From Levilactobacillus namurensis DSM 19117 (GTDB lineage: Bacteria > Bacillota > Bacilli > Lactobacillales > Lactobacillaceae): 64,000 nt of DNA. The stretch lies in the NCBI RefSeq assembly GCF_001434785.1, contig NZ_AZDT01000055.1, positions 23,397 to 87,396 of the forward strand, given 5' to 3'. Below the pieces are notes generated by a model, which did not search any database, had not been told where the DNA came from, and saw nothing but the letters and a program-made list of their open reading frames with translations. The stretch's first letter is position 1. The number at the start of each line of letters is the position of its first letter. This document shows positions 34,517 to 42,319 of the stretch, one piece after another. Position numbers and translations under genes: made by a program.

Positions 34517-35386
34517 ATGATCGAACCCTATTTGCTGGAAGAACTGGTAGCCTTTAGCCGGACTGGGACGTTGGCGAAGACTGCCCAACAATTGCACGTC
34601 ACCCAACCCACGGTGACCCGGGGGATGCAGAAGCTTGAAGACGACCTGGGGGTGCAACTCTTCGACCGGCAGCCCAACCGAATCACGCTGACGGCCACTG
34701 GGCGCCACGCTGCGGAACTGGCGACCCGGCTCATGGCGCAACATCAAGCGTTCTCAACTCAGGTCCAGGCGTTCGACCACGCCCAACGGGTCTTGACCAT
34801 CACCGCGACCCTGCCCGGACCACTCCTGTTGGCCCGCCAGATTGCCCAGCACACCGACCAGGCACTGAGTGTGACCACGACCTTTTCACCCATCGACCAG
34901 GCCACCGATCTGTTGACCACGCACCAAGCGACCCTAGTCTTGACCCAACGGGAGTTACAGACACCGACACTGGAATCGCGCTACTTAGGACGCGAAAAGC
35001 TCGCGGTCAACCTCGACCAGTTCATGTACCAAGCCAACCAGACCACCGTGACCTTTGCGGAGCTCCGGGGGATGAGCTTCCTGGTGCTCCAAGATATCGG
35101 CAGCTGGCGCGAGGTGATCCAACGGGAGATTCCGCAGGCCAAGTTCCTCTACCAGACCCAGCCCAGCGCCTTTCGTGAAATCACCACCTACTCCGACTTT
35201 CCCTACTTCAGCACCAACCTCTCGCGCTTCGACCCGCACGTGGCCACCCCGACGGACCACCGCGTACGCCGCCCCATCCGTGACGCGGCCGCCCAGATGC
35301 CCATCTACGCCAGCTACCTCAAGGCTGACCGGCAACGAGTTAAGCCAGTGCTGGCGGCGTTACGTGCGCATTGGCCGGACGATTAA
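34517..35386 (+). CDS. LysR family transcriptional regulator
   Basis: 289 residues. HTH at the N-terminus: LEELVAFSRTGTLAKTAQQL, HVTQPTVTRGMQKLEDDLGVQLFDR. The effector domain is less typical (TITATLPGPLLLARQIAQH). AAGGAG lies nine bases before the ATG. Divergent orientation with the two aldo-keto reductases and palindromic sites between them make these the likely targets. Confidence 0.92.
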   Translation: MIEPYLLEELVAFSRTGTLAKTAQQLHVTQPTVTRGMQKLEDDLGVQLFDRQPNRITLTATGRHAAELATRLMAQHQAFSTQVQAFDHAQRVLTITATLPGPLLLARQIAQHTDQALSVTTTFSPIDQATDLLTTHQATLVLTQRELQTPTLESRYLGREKLAVNLDQFMYQANQTTVTFAELRGMSFLVLQDIGSWREVIQREIPQAKFLYQTQPSAFREITTYSDFPYFSTNLSRFDPHVATPTDHRVRRPIRDAAAQMPIYASYLKADRQRVKPVLAALRAHWPDD

Positions 35387-35419
35387 GCGTGGGACCCGAG
35401 GCAGTGTCTCGTCAAGAAA

Positions 35420-35451
35420 AAAAGGCGTCCGGGATAGTCCCAGACGCCTTC
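35420..35451. terminator. shared terminator of convergent LysR and MFS genes
   Basis: GGCGTCCGGG pairs with CCCAGACGCC. The T-run is seven long on the minus strand, so it mainly serves the MFS gene. Confidence 0.88.
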
Positions 35452-35455
35452 AGTG

Positions 35456-36847
35456 TTAGTTCGTTGCGTGACTCTGCCGGTGATAGTTGATGGCACTGAT
35501 GCCCGCAATGGCCACGGCTAGGAGCAAGGTGATCCAGAAGTCGACCCGGCCACCCTGGTAGGTGCGCGTCGCCAGACTGCCCTGGCCTTGATTTTGGAAA
35601 ATCGCCATTAAGGCCGTCAAGAAGACCACGCCGGTCGCCCCCGCCAACTGTTGGACCATGTTGAAGAGCGAACTGATGTCGGTCGCCGCTTGGACGGGAA
35701 CCTGCGTGGTGGCATTGGAAATCGTGTTGGAGAAACAGAAGTTGAACCCGGCTCGTAGGACGATGAAGAAGACTAACAGCCACAGCGCGGTGAGTTTCGG
35801 CTGGAAGGCTAAGAAACACAGCGCCCCCACCACCAACAGGCTGGTCCCGATGCGTATCGGCAGTTGGAATCCGCGTTGGTCAGCCAAGTGGCCCGCCAGT
35901 GGCGAGATGACCGCGCCAACTAGCGTCCCCGGTAAGAGGATAATCCCGGCTAACAGGGCCCCGGTATGCAGGACGTACTGGGCGTAAACGGGAATCACCA
36001 CGGAGATCCCGATGTTTAAGAATTGGAGGCCGAAGTAGGTCAGTGCATCGTCGCGGACCGCCGCGTGCCGGAAGACTTGGAGGTTGACTAACTGCGCGGC
36101 TCCCCGGTTATTTTGCCAGACGAACCCGCCAAAGAGCACCACGGCCAACACCAGTAAGCCCCAGAAACTTAGGCTAAAGCCCTGCTTGCCAATCACGGAA
36201 AAAGCGTAGACCCAGGTCAGCATCGCTAAGGCTAACGCGATGAAGCTGGGCCAGCTAAACGGCTTGGGGTGCGCGCTGACTTCACCCCGGACAAAGATCT
36301 GACCACCAATCAAGCTGATTAGACCGAACGGTAACAGGAACCAGAAGATCATCCGCCAACTCATGGTCGACGAGACTAGCCCGCCGTACGTCGGCCCTAA
36401 CGCGGGGGCCAGGGAAATGATCATCCCGGCGATGCCGGTCATCATCCCCAGCTTGGCGCGTGGCACTTGGGTGAAGATCAGGTGAAAGAGAATCGGCGTG
36501 GCTAGCCCGGTCGCGGTGGCCTGGACCAACCGGCCAACCAGCAGGATGGTGAAGCTGGGGGCAACGGCGCAGATGACGTCGCCGACCACGAACGCGATGA
36601 CCGCGATAACTTGCAGATGCTGGGGATGATACTTTTTCAGGAGGTACGCGGTGGTCCCCATCATAATGGTCACCATCAGGAGGTAGGCCGTGGTGATCCA
36701 CTGCGTCATGTCTAGTGAAATGCCAAACTCCCGGGAGAGTTCCGGATACGTCACGTTCATCGACGTCTCGGTCATGATCCCCAGTAAGCTAAGTAAGGCC
36801 ACCGACAAGATGGCGCCCCAAGTGCGGGGATGAATCTGATTTTCCAT
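35456..36847 (-). CDS. MFS drug exporter, DHA2 (EmrB/QacA) type
   Basis: 463 residues, about 14 membrane segments. Early DMTQWITTAYLLMVTIMM (motif D region), LVGRLVQATATGLATPILF, and antiporter motif C as SLAPALGPTYGG, which marks proton-driven exporters. An inserted loop with RGEVSAHPKPFSW lies between the halves. AGAGGG lies eight bases before the ATG. No regulator is adjacent other than the convergent LysR. Substrate cannot be read from sequence. Confidence 0.9.
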   Translation of the reverse strand: MENQIHPRTWGAILSVALLSLLGIMTETSMNVTYPELSREFGISLDMTQWITTAYLLMVTIMMGTTAYLLKKYHPQHLQVIAVIAFVVGDVICAVAPSFTILLVGRLVQATATGLATPILFHLIFTQVPRAKLGMMTGIAGMIISLAPALGPTYGGLVSSTMSWRMIFWFLLPFGLISLIGGQIFVRGEVSAHPKPFSWPSFIALALAMLTWVYAFSVIGKQGFSLSFWGLLVLAVVLFGGFVWQNNRGAAQLVNLQVFRHAAVRDDALTYFGLQFLNIGISVVIPVYAQYVLHTGALLAGIILLPGTLVGAVISPLAGHLADQRGFQLPIRIGTSLLVVGALCFLAFQPKLTALWLLVFFIVLRAGFNFCFSNTISNATTQVPVQAATDISSLFNMVQQLAGATGVVFLTALMAIFQNQGQGSLATRTYQGGRVDFWITLLLAVAIAGISAINYHRQSHATN

Positions 36848-36913
36848 GGTTTGATGCCCTCTTTGTTTTGTGTTTAAGTTTATTTTAGCACGGGGTGTCC
36901 AGTTTAACCGCCA

Positions 36914-36953
36914 TAAAAAAGGGGCACCCAGTCGTCACTGAATGCCCGTTAAA
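36914..36953 (-). terminator. terminator of the HicB-like gene
   Basis: Minus-strand GGGCATTCAGT pairs with ACTGGGTGCCC, then TTTTTT. Confidence 0.88.
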
Positions 36954-36960
36954 TCTTCTT

Positions 36961-37242
36961 TTATCTGCTGGTCTCAGGAATCCGAAAGTCTGCTAAATTG
37001 ACCGTTACCAAGTGTTCCACGTCATATTCCGCTAACTCCAACTCACCAGATGGTGTAGCGGCGGGTAAGTCCGTCACCCGCGCCAACGTCTTACCAATAA
37101 TGTCACGCGCAACAATCAAAGCTTGTGCCGCGCTGGTGCCACGGATCCACGTGCCATGATTGATATCGGGAATCTCAACATTATACTCACCGTTATCCGG
37201 ATGAAGAATGACGGGATAGGTCACCATTTGTGCTTGCATCAT
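36961..37242 (-). CDS. HicB-like antitoxin without visible HicA
   Basis: 93 residues. The degraded RNase-H-like HicB fold is recognisable: MVTYPVILHPDNGEYNVEIPDIN, GTSAAQALIVARDIIGKTL, and the following P-x-P/S stretch. The C-terminal DNA-binding segment is short. Normally a HicA toxin of about 60 residues lies next to it; I find none within several hundred bases on either side. It marks the left border of the CRISPR-containing island. GAGGAGG lies before two consecutive ATG codons. Confidence 0.65.
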   Translation of the reverse strand: MMQAQMVTYPVILHPDNGEYNVEIPDINHGTWIRGTSAAQALIVARDIIGKTLARVTDLPAATPSGELELAEYDVEHLVTVNLADFRIPETSR

Positions 37243-37430
37243 TTTAGCCTCCTCGGACTAAGTTAATCACCTGAGCACACGAAACGGACCACCACTGACG
37301 GATAGTCCACCTAAACTGACTGTCGTTGCATTCTATACAACAACTTTTATGGCTGATATCACCTTACCGGATTGTAAGGGATAACATTCTTGGCTTTATC
37401 ATACCACCCGATAGACTAAATACAAGTGGA

Positions 37431-37763
37431 GACTCTCCCCTGCATACGCGGGGAACACTTACGACGGATTCCGTACGAGAACCGACGGATAGAATCACCC
37501 CCACACACGCGGGGAACACAACCTTTTTTGACCAACTAAACAGCAAATATCAGAATCACCCCCACACACGCGGGGAACACTGTAGTCATCGTAAGTGGTC
37601 ATGATCGGTTGAAGAATCACCCCCACACACGCGGGGAACACCGATTAGACGAACAAACGATTCAGTAGGATTAGGAATCACCCCCACACACGCGGGGAAC
37701 ACTAAACAGGTATGATTAACCTAACAATTCCAATGGAATCACCCCCACACACGCGGGGAACAC
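37431..37763 (-). CRISPR. type I-E CRISPR array 1 (6 repeats, 5 spacers)
   Basis: 28-bp repeats at 37431, 37492, 37553, 37614, 37675 and 37736, all spacers 33 bp. Repeats read GTGTTCCCCGCGTGTG... on the minus strand. The last five are identical; the one farthest from the leader (37431) is degenerate, as expected of the old end. Leader-like sequence begins at 37764 on the right. No cas genes are in the window. Confidence 0.96.
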
Positions 37764-37826
37764 ACTAAGCAAACGCCGTCAAATCAATGTTTGTAAATCG
37801 ACTACCTATCAAATTTAATCACTTAA
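37764..37826 (-). promoter_or_regulatory. CRISPR leader 1
   Basis: Shares AAACGCCG-CAAATCA and AATTTAATCACTTA with the sequence right of the other three arrays. Unlike leaders 2-4 it lacks a TATAAT farther out, so transcription from it may be lost. Confidence 0.7.
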
Positions 37827-37889
37827 CTACTCTCCCCCACTAAAACTAAAAGAAATTTAACCTTATCTTTCAAGCATCGTACTTCTTAC

Positions 37890-37925
37890 TTGGGAATCTA
37901 CTCATAAGCTAGTACAATATGAGTA
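37890..37925 (+). promoter_or_regulatory. promoter and operator of the toxin-antitoxin pair
   Basis: TTGGGA (37890-37895), 17 bases, TACAAT (37913-37918). An inverted repeat TACTCATA (37899-37906) / TATGAGTA (37918-37925) straddles the -10, fitting antitoxin autoregulation. Confidence 0.65.
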
Positions 37926-37950
37926 CAAGATAACTAGGAGGGGATTAACT

Positions 37951-38226
37951 ATGACACAAACAACTAAAAAGCGAATCCACGTTCAAGTTGATCGATCTCT
38001 TGCTGACGAAGGCGATGCCGTTCTCAGCGAGCTCGGTTTAACACCTACGACCGCAATTACAATGTTCTACAAGCGTTTGGTCGCTCAGGGAGCATTGCCT
38101 TTTCCCGCTGAGTTAACTCAACGGGAAAAAGACGAACTGGCTATCCAGAAACTAACCACCGACTGGCCAGTTAAAGACTTAAAAACACCAGAAGAGATAA
38201 AGGATTGGGCAGAAAAAGATGACTAA
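37951..38226 (+). CDS. RelB/DinJ-type antitoxin
   Basis: 91 residues. RIHVQVDRSLADEGDAVLSELGLTPTTAITMFYKRLVAQGALPF is the ribbon-helix-helix DNA-binding domain typical of RelB/DinJ. The acidic C-terminal half (LTQREKDELA...KTPEEIKDWAEKDD) should wrap the toxin. AGGAGGGG lies before the ATG. Its last eight bases overlap the start of the next gene. It probably represses its own promoter through the inverted repeat upstream. Confidence 0.88.
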   Translation: MTQTTKKRIHVQVDRSLADEGDAVLSELGLTPTTAITMFYKRLVAQGALPFPAELTQREKDELAIQKLTTDWPVKDLKTPEEIKDWAEKDD

Positions 38227-38566
38227 GACTATCGCGACTGCTTACGTCCGCTTTATCCAAATACCTGGTGGAAAGCGTCGGCCCATCTACATCCTCCGTG
38301 AAACACCAGACAAAATCTTCTTCTTTGACATCACTACTAAGTACACAGGCAAGTCTAAGTTCATGAAACAGTGGTACTTCGAAATCGAGGATTATCTGAC
38401 TACTGGGTTAAAGAAACACTCCTGGATTGACGCTTATCAAATTTATTTGCTTACTAAAGGGACCACAAAAATTAGCTACATTGGCACACTGAGTGATGCC
38501 GACACTTCACGTCTTCACGAGTTCCTGAAGCAAATTAGTTCAAAGAGAGTCCGGCATACGCCTTAA
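38219..38566 (+). CDS. MazF/PemK-like toxin
   Basis: 115 residues. The pattern GKRRPIYILRETPDKIFFFDITTKY, then LKKHSWIDAYQIYLL and ISYIGTLSDADTSRLHEFL, follows the MazF/PemK fold (R-x-RP-V at the first strand, K-x-S-x-V/I-D, I-G-x-L-s-x-x-d). It is probably an mRNA interferase. It is paired by overlap with a RelB/DinJ-like antitoxin rather than a MazE one. The gene is flanked by CRISPR arrays 1 and 2 on both sides; its terminator lies inside the first spacer-like segment of array 2. Confidence 0.75.
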   Translation: MTKTIATAYVRFIQIPGGKRRPIYILRETPDKIFFFDITTKYTGKSKFMKQWYFEIEDYLTTGLKKHSWIDAYQIYLLTKGTTKISYIGTLSDADTSRLHEFLKQISSKRVRHTP

Positions 38567-38577
38567 TAAGGCATCAA

Positions 38578-38849
38578 ACTAAATTCCCTCACACACGGAG
38601 AACACAAGTCCTCGCAATCGCGAGGCCTTTTTTGATGAGGATCACCCCCGCATACACGGGGAACACCAAATATAAAAACTTCGATGAGCTATTTTGTTGG
38701 AATCACCCCCACATACGCGGGGAACACCAAGACGATTGAAGGTGCAGCACGCTTCTACAAGAATCACCCCCCCACACACGGGGAACACTATCAGGAAAGA
38801 GGAAATGCAGGATGAATGATAGAATCACCCCCACATACGCGGGGAACAC
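38578..38849 (-). CRISPR. type I-E CRISPR array 2 (5 repeats including a degenerate one, 4 spacer intervals)
   Basis: Repeats at 38578 (degenerate, AAATTCCC start), 38639, 38700, 38761 and 38822; all intervals are 33 bp. Repeats differ among themselves (GCATACACG, ACATACGCG, CCACACACG cores), more than in the other arrays. The leader follows at 38850. Confidence 0.93.
38609..38631 (+). terminator. terminator hairpin within the first spacer interval of array 2
   Basis: CCTCGC-AATC-GCGAGG followed by CCTTTTTT, in plus orientation, 43 bases after the MazF-like stop. It occupies most of the 33-bp interval 38606-38638 between the degenerate repeat and the first good one. Confidence 0.8.
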
Positions 38850-38928
38850 ACTAAACAAACGCCGCCAAATCAACGTTCTTAAATCGACAACCCAACAAAC
38901 TTAATCACTTAATCTAACTATAATTATA
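38850..38928 (-). promoter_or_regulatory. CRISPR leader 2
   Basis: Conserved AAACAAACGCCGCCAAATCA, TTAATCACTTA, and minus-strand TATAAT at 38923-38928, 74 bases from the first repeat. After it, 38930-39125 has no gene; a short hairpin AGCTAACCA...GGCTAGCTT lies at 39010-39032. Confidence 0.75.
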
Positions 38929-39125
38929 CCTACCCCTCAAGCCAACCACCACTAGTATGATCTTAAAAAACACCATTTCCCACAATTATCTAAATACCCC
39001 TACAATAAAAAAGCTAACCACAAAGGCTAGCTTATCCTAAATCGTTCTTACTCCCTAATCACACTCAGAAGTAGCGGATGATGGTCCGCTACTCCTCTTT
39101 CATCTAAAACCAGCGGCTAATCTAC

Positions 39126-39656
39126 TCAATCCGCCATCAGCTCATATATTCGCGCTGCTGTCTCACCAATGTCATCGTAATTTAAGATTCGTTCCTCCAC
39201 AAAACGGTATCCATATCGGCGATAAAACTGCTCTGCTGACGCATCACGAGTCAATACGTCTAGGTGAATGACCCGCTGACCCGCATCTCGAGCTGCCTGA
39301 ACCAGCGCTTGCATGAGTGCCGTAGCCAACCCTCGACGACGAAAATCCGGATGGACGGCCAAAAGGTGTAGGACCGCAATCTGACGATCAACAACAACGT
39401 AAGACCAGTTCACACCTTGATAATTTTCATCGTCCCCAACTGATAGGATACCGGCTGCCACAACCTTCTGGTCGATGAACCCAGCTATGACACGCCGAGT
39501 CTGTAAAGCCTCCCGCAACAGGTTCCGGCTAGGATACTCACCCCAATGCCAGTCTGGGGTGTCGTCCCCAGATTGCTGGGCACATACAGCTTGGTAAAAC
39601 TGGATAAGGAGTTCCAAATCAGCTGAAGTTAAAGTCCTAACTGCATCGAAAGTCAT
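39126..39656 (-). CDS. GNAT family N-acetyltransferase
   Basis: 176 residues. Acetyl-CoA motif A is LHLLAVHPDFRRRGLATALMQAL (R/Q-x-x-G-x-A as RRRGLA), followed by ARDAGQRVIHLDVLTRDASAEQFYRRYGYRFVEE (motif B). AAGGAGG lies seven bases before the ATG. Substrate unknown. It stands alone between CRISPR arrays 2 and 3. Confidence 0.9.
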   Translation of the reverse strand: MTFDAVRTLTSADLELLIQFYQAVCAQQSGDDTPDWHWGEYPSRNLLREALQTRRVIAGFIDQKVVAAGILSVGDDENYQGVNWSYVVVDRQIAVLHLLAVHPDFRRRGLATALMQALVQAARDAGQRVIHLDVLTRDASAEQFYRRYGYRFVEERILNYDDIGETAARIYELMAD

Positions 39657-39841
39657 CGATTTATTTCCTCCTTCACTAAGAATTGCTCCCTAAAACATCT
39701 TACACGCATGACCACCGAACAACTATACCACAAAAAGTGACAGGCCATAACAGCTTTTCACAATTACTATGTATCATCACTACCCAAGAAAAGCATTCCC
39801 CGTACTATATCTTGGCAGACCACCATCATCATTTTTTTAGA

Positions 39842-40108
39842 TTATTCTCCGACATACACTTGGTGGCTTCGGGGAAATTCACGCTTGAAAGCAGCTTGGG
39901 CAGCATGTTTGGCCGTACCAACAGTCACGGGATAGGTAGTCGTAACGTTGCGATACCCCTGTTCAACCAACGTTACCCGTTGTTGTGTAATCGTCAGTGT
40001 CACCGACCGATCCTTCTTGCGCGTTAGTAGCACCAATCGCCCAGGGCGCGACGTTTTAAGCATTTGCTTCATCAGTGTAGTCGCTTGTTTCAAGGGGATA
40101 CACTTCAT
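39842..40108 (-). CDS. small partner of a RelE/HigB-like protein (antitoxin-like)
   Basis: 88 residues: MKCIPLKQATTLMKQMLK, then a beta-rich part RLVLLTRKKDRSVTLTITQQ and AAFKREFPRSHQVYVGE. No domain recognised. Its ATG overlaps the TGA of the upstream toxin-like gene (ATGA), so the two are coupled, as in toxin-first TA operons. A second, truncated copy with the same C-terminal motif (AAFKREFPRS-QVYV) lies at 41181-41399. Confidence 0.6.
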   Translation of the reverse strand: MKCIPLKQATTLMKQMLKTSRPGRLVLLTRKKDRSVTLTITQQRVTLVEQGYRNVTTTYPVTVGTAKHAAQAAFKREFPRSHQVYVGE

Positions 40109-40428
40109 TTAGTCACCCCCAGGATTTGGATGAGCTCGTGACTAAACGTGGACTTTTGTAAGTCGTGACTGATAAACACTACGATGGCACGGTGACCTTG
40201 ATGTATAAAAGCTAGGCGCGCAGATCCCAATTTACCTAAGTTTGTACGAAATTCGTAACAGGAAGCTCCAGATACCTTAGTACGGGTTGCCAGCTTGACT
40301 TTCGTCATTCCAGTCGCGATTTCCCGATTAACAGCATCTGAAATTTGTCGTTCAATGATTGCTTGTTGATGCACGTAGCGTTTGAAAAACGCCTTGCATC
40401 CGCGCTGATCAAAGATTACCGTTATCAT
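40105..40428 (-). CDS. RelE/HigB-like toxin candidate
   Basis: 107 residues. MITVIFDQRGCKAFFKRYV, then LATRTKVSGASCYEFRTNLGKLGSARLAFIHQGHRAIVVFISHDLQKSTFSHELIQIL. The order helix-helix, then strands with E-x-R...R-x-x-F...hydrophobic strand...K-x-x-x-h matches RelE/HigB ribosome-dependent RNases. The start is ATG 40428 because GGAG lies eight bases upstream; two GTG codons farther up leave no space for a binding site. Activity is inferred. Confidence 0.6.
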   Translation of the reverse strand: MITVIFDQRGCKAFFKRYVHQQAIIERQISDAVNREIATGMTKVKLATRTKVSGASCYEFRTNLGKLGSARLAFIHQGHRAIVVFISHDLQKSTFSHELIQILGVTK

Positions 40429-40588
40429 TTCATCATCTCCGCTAAATTTCACCACTCCCTTTATATCACCCTCTTCATTTTAGTCAGTGTTTAAGCGTTT
40501 TTCAATTTGAATTATGTATATCATGGCCTAAAAAATAGCACCTTCACGCGTAAACGTAAAGACGCCATTTAATAATTCGCTGTTGCGA

Positions 40589-40677
40589 AAATTCCCCCCG
40601 CACACACGGGGAACACAAGTCCGTCCCGGAATCCGCTGGAGTCCCGATAGAATCACCCCCGCACACACGGGGAACAC
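40589..40677 (-). CRISPR. type I-E CRISPR mini-array 3 (2 repeats, 1 spacer)
   Basis: Repeats at 40589 (5' end degenerate, AAATTCCC) and 40650 with one 33-bp spacer (40617-40649). Repeat core CGCACACACGGGG equals the two leader-proximal repeats of array 4. The leader starts at 40678. Confidence 0.88.
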
Positions 40678-40921
40678 TCTAAACAAACGCCGCCAAATCA
40701 GCATTCGCAAAAACAGCTATCCACCAAATTTAATCACTTACGATTATACTTGCCACCCAGTTAGCCGGCAAATACATGGTCTTCAAAAACCACAATCTCT
40801 CACAAGGATTCCAATAATCCATCCCACTCAAAAAGCGTGCCCGCCCACCTGACAACCGTCAGATGCTGCGAGCACGCTTCGTTTTACATAAGCTTCAGCA
40901 CCATCACCGACTCCACGTGCC
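40678..40921 (-). repeat. duplicated segment: leader 3, terminator and rlmD 3' end
   Basis: Aligns almost base for base with 44753-45008. It contains a CRISPR leader (TATAAT on the minus strand at 40743-40748), a hairpin AAAGCGTGC...GCACGCTT, and about 27 bases of the methyltransferase reading frame (CACGTGGAGTCGGTGATGG on the minus strand), after which similarity stops. Confidence 0.85.
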
Positions 40922-40962
40922 GTGACCACCTTCAATGAATTACACATTACCTTTAAACAGCG

Positions 40963-41145
40963 CTACGGTGGGATTATATATGTCTCTGTAACGGCAGTAA
41001 CTTTGTCTACACAACCATTAAACTCCAAAATTGGATGATTTTTAACATTAGTTATAGGCAATGATTCTAATCGGTCCGGTTGCCTACTAGTATACGCAAT
41101 CATCGAGCTGACCAGCAAACCTATAGCCTCTAAAAACGTAATTTC
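40963..41145 (-). pseudogene. possible gene remnant
   Basis: An open frame on the minus strand encodes about 60 residues including SSMIAYTSRQPDRLESLPI and NHPILEFNGCVDKVTAVTET. Composition looks protein-like, but there is no good start or ribosome binding site and I do not recognise it. It may be a fragment left by a rearrangement. Confidence 0.3.
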
Positions 41146-41180
41146 CTACAATTATCTAAATATCCCCACAACCAAAAATA

Positions 41181-41399
41181 CTATTTCACCACATAAACCT
41201 GATAACTCCGCGGAAATTCACGTTTAAAAGCCGCTTGTACCACATGCTTAGCTGATCCATCCTGCAACAGGTAGGTGGTTGTCGTGTCCTGATATCCCTG
41301 TTCGGTTAAGATGCCCGTTTGATCATGAATGATTAGTGTTACCGACCGGTCTTTTTTATGCGTCAGCAGAACTAACCATTTATTTCTTATCCTAAACAT
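41181..41399 (-). pseudogene. truncated copy of the antitoxin-like gene at 39842
   Basis: 72 codons. From residue 9 it matches the 88-residue protein: WLVLLTHKKDRSVTLII, EQGYQDTTTTY, VQAAFKREFPRSYQVYVVK. The N-terminus is different, no ribosome binding site is visible and no toxin gene precedes it. Probably a relic of an older duplication. Confidence 0.65.
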
Positions 41400-41457
41400 A
41401 TTACTGATACTTTTGAATTTGTACTTTTTATCTCACAATATATAATCCGATTATTGA

Positions 41458-42072
41458 TTAATCATAAAACGGTTCCGTTCTACTAACTTCAAGCTCAACA
41501 GCCCTTTCTCGCCCCCGCAAACGCCACGCCCGGCGAACTTGGGGCCAGCGCAGTTCCCAGAAACACCCCTGGACCGTATCACCATTCTTTTCCCAGTCGC
41601 CGTGTCGCTGGGTAATGTCAAAAATTTGCTGCCACGAGTGGTGCTTCACGCGTTGCTGTTGTGCCTTAGGAAGACTCATAAACCACGCTTGATCCTGTTC
41701 CCAAGCTGCTTCACTAGTTACCATCGAAATACGCCAGTCGTTTAAGACAAAGTTCCAGTGTTCAAAATCACTCAGTAAGATTTGCGATTCTGCGACTTCC
41801 ACCTCAAGACACACTTGGTCGGCGTAATCATGTCGATCACGAAAATCAGGGCGTTGGTGGTGCCAATTTCGTCGATACCAAGCCCAAATTGGCGTTGTCA
41901 CATCGGCTGGTGGCAAACCAACCTTACGCTTCAATTGTATTTGCATCCAGTGATACGCAGCGGCATAATCTGTGAACTCGTGGTCCAGCGCCTGCCGTGG
42001 ATCACACACGAAGCGCCCCGTTTTCTTAAGTTGCTGGTACACACTGTAAGGTTGATTGGTCCAAACAATCAT
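41458..42072 (-). CDS. DUF3841 family protein
   Basis: 204 residues, soluble. Family pattern: MIVWTNQPYSVYQQLKKTGRFVCDP, AAYHWMQIQLKRKVG, TPIWAWYRRN, LEVEVAESQILLSDFEHWNFVLN, GCFWELRWPQVRRAW. DUF3841 proteins are small cytoplasmic proteins of unknown function found scattered in Firmicutes accessory regions. No partner gene is obvious. The ATG has only TGAGGAT upstream (42080 region). Confidence 0.75.
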   Translation of the reverse strand: MIVWTNQPYSVYQQLKKTGRFVCDPRQALDHEFTDYAAAYHWMQIQLKRKVGLPPADVTTPIWAWYRRNWHHQRPDFRDRHDYADQVCLEVEVAESQILLSDFEHWNFVLNDWRISMVTSEAAWEQDQAWFMSLPKAQQQRVKHHSWQQIFDITQRHGDWEKNGDTVQGCFWELRWPQVRRAWRLRGRERAVELEVSRTEPFYD

Positions 42073-42319
42073 CGTTTATCCTCATTTCCAACCGGTAATG
42101 TCCAAACCAGCCATTTTTTTAAAACCCGTTAGCATTGATCGTAAAGAGGTCCCTGAATTGTCAAAGGGTATCCTGTATAGTCCTTAAAAGTGTATCAAAT
42201 TGAGTAGTAGCCGTCACTAGCGCCTTCCAAATATCGTAAAATCCTCTTAAAATTAATAGATGAAATATTAGTCTTCCATCTATTAATCCTAAGGGGATTT
42301 TGAATAGCCCTTTTCACTT

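Noticed and set aside
37326-37604. Open frames running through CRISPR arrays 1, 3 and 4 (also 40528-40852 and 44451-44705)
   Set aside because: They translate the repeats (HTRGT, VCAGVI) and have no coding support.
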